Assembly: GCA_005889285.1 (NCBI GenBank)
Contig: VBFF01000057.1
Span: 1-11,361, forward strand
DNA from: Chloroflexota bacterium
Lineage (GTDB): Bacteria > Chloroflexota > Dormibacteria > CF-121
Length of the DNA stretch: 11,361 bases
Direction: 5' to 3'
A program made the position numbers and the translations under genes. The notes under the pieces are model-generated. The model saw only the letters and a list, made by a program, of their open reading frames with translations, searched no databases and had not been told where the DNA came from. This document shows positions 5,672 through 11,361 of the stretch, one piece after another (within the stretch, counting starts at the first letter, position 1; every line of letters begins with the position of its first letter).

Positions 5672-5775
5672 CGCAAAGCGGATTTGCGCCTGGACGACTT
5701 CGGAGCAAAGCTGATAGTGCCAGGACGCCCTAAGGCACTAACGGCTGAGCCTCAGTTGCTGCCATAACGATCGTT
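5672..5775. promoter_or_regulatory. Cluster of four inverted repeats in a divergent intergenic region
   Basis: Within 104 bases lie CGCAAA-N5-TTTGCG (5672-5688), TAGTGCC-N12-GGCACTA (5715-5740), CTGAG-C-CTCAG (5745-5755) and AACGATCGTT (5766-5775). All four are perfect. A weak TTGCGG-17-GATACT pair (5775-5780, 5798-5803) directly follows the last and could start the GH18 transcript. The dyads could be operators or RNA hairpins. The rest of the 5635-5813 gap shows nothing else. Confidence 0.45.
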
Positions 5776-5813
5776 TGCGGTTCTGATGGCGCGCGCCGAT
5801 ACTCGCGTCCGGC

Positions 5814-7430
5814 ATGCGCCTTCCGGTCTTTCTGGGCGCCGGCGCCGTCACCACCGGCATGTTGCTGCTGGGGGGCCTGGCGGCGACCGAGCTGAACCCG
5901 GTGCCGGTCGTCAACGTGGATGCCATGGAGCTGGACGGCGCGTCCATTCTGTCCGCGCCGCCGCCCCAGGTCTCGCCCAAGCCCGAGCTGGTCGTGAGGG
6001 TGAGCCGCGCTTTGCGCGCGGGCGACTGGCAGCTCTCCATGGACGGCCGCCGGGTCGCACTGGCGGCCGCACCGGTGGCCACGATCCTTCGCGTGGCACT
6101 TCCCGGTCCGCTGCCGATGGGCAGTAAACACACCGTCCAGCTGACATTCGAGGTCGTCCCGCCGCTCGGCGCGGAGGTGTCGATGCGCCTCTATCACCTG
6201 CAGGTTGACGGACCAGCCAGCATCGCGGCCACCATCCAATTTTCGCGTGCGGTCGCGGACCGTGCCCAGGCGCAGACCCACCTGCGGATGACGGGACATC
6301 CGACCTTCACCTGGCGCGATGCGCGCACCGTCGAGCTGGTCTCGACCGGCTTTGCGCTCTCGGACCACGCCGCCGTCACAGTCGACCCCGGGATCCAGGC
6401 GGCCGATGGGACGTGGAGCCGTCAGGGCCAGAGCGCCGAACTCACGGTCCCGTCGACGCTGACGGGCGTCCTGCCGGGCCGGATGGTCCAGATGTACTAC
6501 GTCAATACCGATGAGGGCCGCGCCTCCCTCCTCGCCCACCTGCGCCAGATCGACGTGCTGAGCCCGGCCTGGTACGACGCCAATGCCGACGGCGGCATCA
6601 TCGGGTACGCGCGACGCGACGTGATCGATGCGGCCCACGCCGGCGGTGTTGCGATCATTCCGCTGGTCGTCAACAAAGACGTCGATCCCGATGTCGCGCA
6701 TGCCATCCTGGCGGATCCCGCCCGGCGCGCCGCCCTTGCCGCCAACCTGGTCAATGAGGCAAAGACCTACGGATATGCGGGGTTTCAACTCGACTTCGAA
6801 CAGATCCGGTGGACCGACCGCGACCTCTTGACGGCGCTGACGCAGGACTGCGCCAGCGCCTTTCATGCCGCGGGGCTGAATCTATCGATCGCCGTCATTC
6901 CGCGGCTGCCGGGCGATGCCGGCGCGAGCGGGACGCTGCTCGACTATTTCCGGCAGTGGTCCGGCGCCTATGACTTCGCTGCGCTTGCTAAGGCCGCCGA
7001 TTTCCTCTCCTTCATGACCTACGACGAGCACAATGGCGTGACGCCGCCGGGGGCCGTCTCGGGGACGCCCTGGATCCGTCAGGCGCTGGAGTTCTCGCTG
7101 CAGGGCGTGCCCCCCGAGAAGGCGACGCTCGGCCTGCCAACCTACTACCACGATTGGACGGGCGTCGGACGCTTGACCTCGAGCTCGTACGACGACGCGA
7201 TGATCCTCGCGCAGCGTTATGGCGCGACGCCCACCTTCGACGCCGTCGAGGAGGAGATGCACTTCGGCTACGACGTTTACGGTGTGCACCACGAGCTCTG
7301 GATTCAGAGCACCGACACCCTTCGGCGCAAGCTGCCGCTGATGTACGAGTACGGCCTGAAGGGGATCAGCGTCTGGCGGCTGGGCTTCGAAGATCCTTCG
7401 TTCTGGAACCTGATCCCGCCGCGCCGCTAG
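5814..7430 (+). CDS. Secreted GH18-fold glycosidase, SleL/YaaH-like
   Basis: A 538-residue exported protein. Residues 1-25 are a signal peptide or membrane anchor. Residues about 55-215 are beta-rich; the stretch IQFSRAVADRA to VTVDPGIQAADG looks like a bacterial Ig-like (Big_5/SbsA) domain. Residues about 222-535 form a TIM barrel of glycoside hydrolase family 18. Catalytic Glu329 lies in GFQLDFEQI, FMTYDEH is at 400-406, KATLGLPTYYHDW at 436-448, and GISVWRLGFEDPSFW near the end, as in YaaH/SleL spore-peptidoglycan N-acetylglucosaminidases. The DxxDxDxE signature is reduced to Asp327 and Glu329, with Gln325 and Ala322 at the outer positions. The likely substrate is peptidoglycan or another GlcNAc polymer. 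There are no LysM repeats. ATG 5814 has no clear Shine-Dalgarno sequence. Confidence 0.88.
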   Translation: MRLPVFLGAGAVTTGMLLLGGLAATELNPVPVVNVDAMELDGASILSAPPPQVSPKPELVVRVSRALRAGDWQLSMDGRRVALAAAPVATILRVALPGPLPMGSKHTVQLTFEVVPPLGAEVSMRLYHLQVDGPASIAATIQFSRAVADRAQAQTHLRMTGHPTFTWRDARTVELVSTGFALSDHAAVTVDPGIQAADGTWSRQGQSAELTVPSTLTGVLPGRMVQMYYVNTDEGRASLLAHLRQIDVLSPAWYDANADGGIIGYARRDVIDAAHAGGVAIIPLVVNKDVDPDVAHAILADPARRAALAANLVNEAKTYGYAGFQLDFEQIRWTDRDLLTALTQDCASAFHAAGLNLSIAVIPRLPGDAGASGTLLDYFRQWSGAYDFAALAKAADFLSFMTYDEHNGVTPPGAVSGTPWIRQALEFSLQGVPPEKATLGLPTYYHDWTGVGRLTSSSYDDAMILAQRYGATPTFDAVEEEMHFGYDVYGVHHELWIQSTDTLRRKLPLMYEYGLKGISVWRLGFEDPSFWNLIPPRR

Positions 7431-8910
7431 AGGGAAACAGCAGCTCATATAGATGTTGCTGGCGGCGTCGCGCGCGCTCGTAACGCGCCTGCACCGCGGG
7501 ACGTGGGCGGAAGCTGCGGCCGCGCGCCGGCGTGCTCGACCATAGCATCGGGAGTTTGCCCAGGGCGTGCAGCACGAGCAGCGCCGCTCCCCGGCTCGAG
7601 GCTTCCCGCTCCGGCGAGGTCGTCACCCGAATACCGAGCGCATCGGCGAGCATCTGCGTCCACGCCGGCGAGTGGATCAACTGGCCGCCGGTGGCGATGA
7701 CCGATTCTGGCCGAGGGACGACGCGCTGCATCGCGGCCGCGACGGCGACGAGCTGATAGGTAATCGCCTCCATCGCCGCCCGGAACAGCTGCGCCGGCTG
7801 CGTGCCCAGCGAAAGGCCCGCGATCACCGCCCGCGCATCGCCGCGCCAGTTCGGACTCCGCTCACCGGCCCAGAAGGGAAGGACGGTCAGGCCATGGCTG
7901 TCTGGTGCGAGGGCGCCCGCCGCGCGTTCGTATTTTTTCTTGGGTTTGAGGCCGAGGTTGTCGGTGAACCAGCGCACGACATTGCCCCCCTCACTGAGCG
8001 CGCCGCCGAGGACGTAGCGATGGCGATCGACGCGGTAGACGAAGGTCCCCCACGGCACCGTCACGCGCGGCCGATCGATCAGGACGCGCAGGGCACTCGA
8101 GGTGCCAATCGTGGCGCACGCCCAGCGGGGACTGACGCAGCCGGCCCCAATGTTAGCCAGCCCACCGTCGCCGAGCGCGAGATACCAGGGCACATCGCGC
8201 AATTCCGGCCAACGAGTGACAAAGATCGGGCGCAACGAGCGGGCTGGTTGATCCCAATCGCTGAGTGGCGAGAGCTGCGCCGGTGTGATGCCGGCCAGCC
8301 GGAGCGCGGCAGCGTCCCACTGGCAGCGGTTGACGTCGAGCAGCCCGGTCCCGGAGGCGATCGAATGGCTGACCCGGGTCTCGCCGTGGAGCTCCTGGTA
8401 GAGGTATTCGCCCAGCGAGATCCAGCGCACCGTCCGGCGCACGGCGGCGCGGCGGGTGGCGCGCAGCCAGCGGAGCTTCGCCGGCCAGTAGCTGGCGTGG
8501 AAGAAACAGCCCGTGCGCGCGTGGTAGGCGCGCTCGTCGAAACGCGAGCGCATCCTGCCGATTTCCGCTGCGCTCCGCGTGTCGGCCCAGGTGAGGAGCT
8601 CGGTAGTGGGGCGACCGGTGCGGCCGACACCCATCAGGCTGTGCCAGTAGCACGAGACACCGACGCCGAGGATGGCGACCTTCTCTTTGCGCGCCGCCTT
8701 GAGCGCGCCGTCGATGCTCTGGGCGATGAGCTTGACCAGCGCGTCGGGATCTGAGGAAACTTCGCCCGCGTCCGTCGTGCGGACCTTGTACGGGAGGTCG
8801 GTCAGGGTCTTCTCCAGCATCGCGCCACGGGTGTCGTAGACGACCGCGCGGACCGACGACGTCCCGAGGTCGAGCGCGAGAACGCCTTCACCGGATGCGG
8901 CCCTGGGCAT
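7366..8910 (-). CDS. FGGY-family carbohydrate kinase (gluconokinase/xylulokinase-like)
   Basis: A 514-residue cytoplasmic kinase that phosphorylates a sugar or sugar acid with ATP. The two actin-like domains are both present. The phosphate-1 loop LALDLGTSSVRAVVYD is at 11-26. SCYWHSLMGV and TWADTR lie in the sugar-binding region. The phosphate-2 motif is IGTSSALRVL, followed by GGALSEGGNVVRWF and, near the C-terminus, ATGGQLIHSPAWTQMLADALG and EREASSRGAALL. The length suits the family. 'GGALSEGGNVVRW' and 'TWADTRS' resemble gluconokinases more than xylulokinases or glycerol kinases, but substrate cannot be settled here. The start is ATG 8910 without a clear Shine-Dalgarno sequence. The last about 22 codons are antisense to the GH18 gene, so the protein has a Ser/Arg-rich tail beyond the usual YELL end. 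No sugar dehydrogenase or transporter is adjacent. Confidence 0.9.
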   Translation of the reverse strand: MPRAASGEGVLALDLGTSSVRAVVYDTRGAMLEKTLTDLPYKVRTTDAGEVSSDPDALVKLIAQSIDGALKAARKEKVAILGVGVSCYWHSLMGVGRTGRPTTELLTWADTRSAAEIGRMRSRFDERAYHARTGCFFHASYWPAKLRWLRATRRAAVRRTVRWISLGEYLYQELHGETRVSHSIASGTGLLDVNRCQWDAAALRLAGITPAQLSPLSDWDQPARSLRPIFVTRWPELRDVPWYLALGDGGLANIGAGCVSPRWACATIGTSSALRVLIDRPRVTVPWGTFVYRVDRHRYVLGGALSEGGNVVRWFTDNLGLKPKKKYERAAGALAPDSHGLTVLPFWAGERSPNWRGDARAVIAGLSLGTQPAQLFRAAMEAITYQLVAVAAAMQRVVPRPESVIATGGQLIHSPAWTQMLADALGIRVTTSPEREASSRGAALLVLHALGKLPMLWSSTPARGRSFRPRPAVQARYERARRRQQHLYELLFPSSGAAGSGSRTKDLRSPAARR

Positions 8911-8932
8911 AGCTGAATTGTGATCGACCCTC

Positions 8933-8941
8933 TGCTAGACT
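8933..8941 (+). promoter_or_regulatory. Extended -10 promoter of tRNA-Gln
   Basis: TGC followed by TAGACT, an extended -10 pattern, ending 21 bases before the mature tRNA. No convincing -35 hexamer. The predicted start is about 8948. Confidence 0.4.
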
Positions 8942-8962
8942 GTCCCAGCCTAAGCCGACCGC

Positions 8963-9037
8963 TGGGGCGTGGCCAAGTGGTAAGGCGCCTGACTCTGGAT
9001 CAGGTAAACCTAGGTTCGAATCCTAGCGCCCCAGCCA
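8963..9037 (+). tRNA. trnQ: tRNA-Gln, anticodon CTG
   Basis: Full cloverleaf read by hand. The acceptor stem TGGGGCG pairs with CGCCCCA over all seven bases. D stem GCC/GGC; anticodon stem CCTGA/TCAGG with loop CTCTGGA, so the anticodon is CTG (8995-8997), decoding CAG. T arm CTAGG-TTCGAAT-CCTAG. Discriminator G9034 and an encoded CCA at 9035-9037. Its 3' end is repeated at 10260-10274. Confidence 0.97.
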
Positions 9038-9044
9038 TCGCCTT
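9030..9044 (+). repeat. 15-bp direct repeat, copy 1, at the tRNA-Gln 3' end
   Basis: CCCAGCCATCGCCTT, made of the last eight bases of the tRNA (with CCA) plus seven flanking bases. An identical copy lies at 10260-10274. Position and orientation fit an attachment-site-like core, although no recombinase is present between the copies. Confidence 0.6.
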
Positions 9045-9115
9045 CAAATAAGCCCTCGCCACACCGAAGCGCGGACGAGCCGTAACTGGCATCGGTCCCG
9101 TCGAGTTACCCCTAC

Positions 9116-10174
9116 GTGAGGCGGCTGACATCCATGCTTCTTTTCGTGCTTGCAGCCTGCGGAAGTCAGCAAACAACTCAGCGCATCGCGAGCTCGCCAA
9201 CCGCGACCCCGACTGCCTTCCAGAGCCCATCGTGTCACCGAGTGCTGACGGCTAAGACGATCGGCGCACCTTCCCCTCGGGAAAGCGCGGGGATGGTATA
9301 TGACGCCACCCAGAAGAGCGTCCTGCTCTTCGGCGGCGATCGCGCCACCAATCGCGAACTCCTGGGTGACACGTGGACGTGGGATGGCACACGGTGGACC
9401 GAACGCCATCCCAGCGGGAGCCCGTCACCCAGGACCCGCATGGCAATTGCCTATGACGAGGCGCATCAGGTCGTCGTACTCTTTGGTGGGACCGATCGTT
9501 TTCTGACTGTGCCCGGCTCGGCGAATCGCAGCGACACCTGGATCTGGGATGGGAACCTCTGGACCCAGCGGCAGCCAGCGCTTGCGCCCAGCCTCGCTGA
9601 GGCAGTTATGACTTTCGACGAATCCTCAAGAAACGTTGTGCTCTTCGGAAGTCGCGTCGAAGGCGGAGCGCCCGAGACGTGGACCTGGAACGGAAGTACA
9701 TGGAACCAGGCGCACCCAGCCGGCAGTCCGGCTGGTCGGGATGGCGCCAGCCTGACATATGACGCCTCCTCGCACCGGGTTCTGTTGTTTGGCGGCTTCA
9801 ACCAACATGACGGCAATCTGAACGACACATGGGCCTGGGACGGTCGCAGCTGGACTCAGCAACATCCAACACACGCCCCACCGCCGCGTCAGCAGGCTGC
9901 CTTGGGAAGCGGCTCACCGGGGCTTCTCTTGTTCGGCGGAGCCGGCGTGCAGGGTCCGACGTTTGACGACACTTGGAAATGGAGCGGCCTGGACTGGCTA
10001 CTGCTACAGCCGTGCACCGTTCCGCGCGCACGCGTAGGCGCATCGGTCGCCTACGACGGCGAGACCTCGGCTTTCGTCATGTTTGGCGGCGTCGTTGTCC
10101 CCTTAGGCGCTTCCGGTGGCTACGGCAACGAGACATGGCTGTGGGACGGTACCGACTGGCGCCCAGTGACGTAG
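9116..10174 (+). CDS. Kelch-like six-blade beta-propeller lipoprotein
   Basis: A 352-residue predicted lipoprotein. MRRLTSMLLFVLAAC is a short signal peptide with a lipobox (LAAC, Cys15), followed by a Ser/Thr/Pro linker to about residue 40. Six Kelch-like repeats of about 50 residues follow, each with the pattern YD....VLLFGG....NDTW.WDG..W....P...P..R. Blade 5 is degenerate and lacks the YD. This is the galactose-oxidase/Kelch propeller fold; such domains bind proteins or sugars, and the copper ligands of true galactose oxidase are not seen. It should sit on the outer face of the membrane. The start is GTG 9116, which gives the Arg-Arg n-region; ATG 9134 is an alternative. No good promoter is visible. 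It is the only gene between the two 15-bp repeats. Confidence 0.85.
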   Translation: MRRLTSMLLFVLAACGSQQTTQRIASSPTATPTAFQSPSCHRVLTAKTIGAPSPRESAGMVYDATQKSVLLFGGDRATNRELLGDTWTWDGTRWTERHPSGSPSPRTRMAIAYDEAHQVVVLFGGTDRFLTVPGSANRSDTWIWDGNLWTQRQPALAPSLAEAVMTFDESSRNVVLFGSRVEGGAPETWTWNGSTWNQAHPAGSPAGRDGASLTYDASSHRVLLFGGFNQHDGNLNDTWAWDGRSWTQQHPTHAPPPRQQAALGSGSPGLLLFGGAGVQGPTFDDTWKWSGLDWLLLQPCTVPRARVGASVAYDGETSAFVMFGGVVVPLGASGGYGNETWLWDGTDWRPVT

Positions 10175-10259
10175 GCGCGATCAACAAGTGCGGCATGGAT
10201 CCGCCTAATCGAGACGATCAACGGACCGCCGAGGACAGTTGCCAGACCTGACCAATTGA

Positions 10260-10274
10260 CCCAGCCATCGCCTT
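10260..10274 (+). repeat. 15-bp direct repeat, copy 2
   Basis: Exact copy of CCCAGCCATCGCCTT from the tRNA-Gln 3' end, in the same orientation and 1,230 bases downstream, 86 bases past the Kelch-like gene. No rest of a tRNA lies around it. Otherwise the gap 10175-10347 shows nothing I can identify. Confidence 0.6.
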
Positions 10275-10347
10275 AAAGCGGGCCAGTCGGTTGCTCATCC
10301 TAATACGCCGCCCGTTTCTGATGCGCCGGATGCTCAAACAGACGTGG

Positions 10348-11361
10348 CTAAAGGCCGCCGGGAATGGAACCGGCAAAGAAGCCAGCGGTCCCGACCTGAG
10401 TCTGGGCGAGAGATCTATCCGCGTCAACTCGCGCGACGAGATGATCGCGATCGATCCACCCGAGCGGCGTCGCCCGAATCGCAGTGGGCTTTGTGCTGCC
10501 ATTGCGGGCGACCAGATTTACAGTCCTCGGATTTCCCTGGCACTCTGCGATTAACGAACCATCTGGCGATAGAGCTCCGCCACCGCACCCGGCGTCCGCA
10601 ATGATCGAACGCGAGGCGCCATTCCAATCCGACACTTTGTAGGCCGGGTAATTGACGCACACGGTTCCTGCCGGCACCGGAGGAGCCGAAGCGTCGAATC
10701 CATCGCATACATTCGCCAGACGGGCGCCTGTGGTGGCATCGGCGACGTGGTAGCCGCGATAGCCGTAATTGAACCACTCGCCCGCGTTTTGTGGCGAAGC
10801 GTTGATGCCGAGTGCGATTACGAGGTGTCCCTCATGCCAACCGGCTGGCCACTCGAGCGCGCTACTTGACGAGAAAATGTCGACATGATGGCCGCCGTCG
10901 GCTAAATCCTCGACGTAGATCCTCGTCCTCGCGGGATAAGGAAAGGTGATGACGGCTACAGCGATCCGCCTGTCGTCCGGGCTCACCGAGAAGACTGCTA
11001 CGGAGCTGGCATCGAGTGAAATCGTGGTTGCAGCCCCAACGGTGCCGTTGCGGGACAGGAATTTGATCGTTGAGTCGCCATCGAGGAAATAAAGACGCGT
11101 GTTTGAAGCGGAAAGATTGGGCATTTGAATGGACACACCTGTCGGACGACTGCGGCGCTGGCCGCCGGCAGAGGCAACCACGCGCCCGTCGCTCCCTATG
11201 AGGCTCACCGTATAAGTCGGGCCGCCGTCGAGAAAGTCCTTGACTACGACACCTAGGGGGGACCCGACCGGTTGTGAGCTGGTGGCGGAGGTGATCGAAA
11301 CCGTGGCTGGCGGCGTAGCTGACGCCGCTCGTGGAGATGGACTGGGAATATTCGCTCCTGT
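10348..11361 (-). CDS. WD40/TolB-like beta-propeller protein (5' end missing)
   Basis: The reading frame is open to the right edge, so 337 residues of a longer protein are visible; the GTG at 11208 is probably internal. The first about 35 residues are a Pro/Ser/Thr/Ala-rich linker (such as IPSPSPRAASATPPA), typical of the region after a lipobox or signal peptide. The rest is beta-propeller-like: VSPDDRRIAVAV and LSPDGSLIAEC are classic WD40-like/TolB 'SPDG' repeats, with LYFLDGD, YVEDLADGGHH and similar blade phrases. Three or four Cys residues in the second half (VCDGFD, VCVNYP, GCGGG, ECQGN) could form disulfides in an exported protein. Its ligand is unknown. With the Kelch-like gene it makes a pair of propeller genes facing each other downstream of the tRNA. 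Confidence 0.75.
   Translation of the reverse strand, partial: TGANIPSPSPRAASATPPATVSITSATSSQPVGSPLGVVVKDFLDGGPTYTVSLIGSDGRVVASAGGQRRSRPTGVSIQMPNLSASNTRLYFLDGDSTIKFLSRNGTVGAATTISLDASSVAVFSVSPDDRRIAVAVITFPYPARTRIYVEDLADGGHHVDIFSSSSALEWPAGWHEGHLVIALGINASPQNAGEWFNYGYRGYHVADATTGARLANVCDGFDASAPPVPAGTVCVNYPAYKVSDWNGASRSIIADAGCGGGALSPDGSLIAECQGNPRTVNLVARNGSTKPTAIRATPLGWIDRDHLVARVDADRSLAQTQVGTAGFFAGSIPGGL

Noticed and set aside
5730..6866. 378-residue minus-strand ORF under the GH18 gene
   Set aside because: Low-complexity Arg/Gly/Asp-rich translation typical of antisense GC-rich coding DNA; the plus strand carries clear GH18 motifs.
7567..8754. 395-residue plus-strand ORF under the FGGY kinase gene
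   Set aside because: Antisense shadow; the minus strand holds all FGGY motifs.
9000..9230. Minus-strand ORF ending in ALGFEPRFT
   Set aside because: That peptide is the antisense reading of the tRNA T arm, a common false gene call.
1..11361. CRISPR array, transposase or integrase, toxin-antitoxin pair, rRNA
   Set aside because: No regularly spaced repeats, recombinase motifs or rRNA sequence were seen on either strand.

Overview
The window is GC-rich DNA from a free-living bacterium. Several starts are GTG or TTG, all genes are bacterial in type, and there are HspR-type MerR regulators, an FGGY kinase, a secreted GH18 protein with SleL/YaaH-like motifs, and lipoprotein or secreted beta-propellers. 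A soil lineage of the Chloroflexota / Dormibacterota / Actinobacteriota kind would fit. That placement is inference from style and gene content; no marker in the window fixes the phylum. No integrase, transposase, CRISPR array or toxin-antitoxin pair was found.

Layout. 1-1391 (minus): the 5' part of a class A penicillin-binding protein (PBP1A type) running off the left edge, preceded and overlapped by a 64-residue single-span membrane protein. 1573-2130 (plus): a zinc-ribbon membrane protein. 2131-2336 (minus): a CsbD-like small stress protein gene split by a one-base frameshift, with a good ribosome binding site and terminator. 2470-3977 (plus): a regulatory cassette in which two 115-residue HspR-like paralogues (about 76% identical) flank a stand-alone receiver domain. 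It holds a consensus TTGACA-17-TATAAT promoter followed almost at once by a terminator-like hairpin, a possible 33-codon leader ORF, and a perfect inverted repeat around a second -10 box. 4084-4575 (plus): a two-span membrane protein with a soluble PH-like tail. 4585-5205 (minus): a secreted C39-like cysteine peptidase, probably on a leaderless mRNA. 5314-5634 (minus): a small double-CxxC protein. 5635-5813: a divergent intergenic region with four inverted repeats. 5814-7430 (plus): a secreted GH18-fold protein. 7366-8910 (minus): an FGGY sugar kinase whose 3' end runs 65 nt antisense into the GH18 gene. 8963-9037: tRNA-Gln(CTG). 9116-10174 (plus): a six-blade Kelch-like lipoprotein, lying between two copies of a 15-bp repeat, one of which is the tRNA 3' end. 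10348-11361 (minus): a second, WD40/TolB-like propeller, running off the right edge.

How they may work together. PBP1A, the C39-like peptidase and the GH18 protein all act on or outside the cell wall, so the left and middle parts have a cell-envelope theme. The HspR / receiver / HspR cassette looks like a stress-regulation module that joins a phosphorelay receiver to duplicated repressors with identical DNA-reading regions; this is the most unusual arrangement in the window. The tRNA-flanked right end looks accessory. No gap between genes exceeds about 300 bases.
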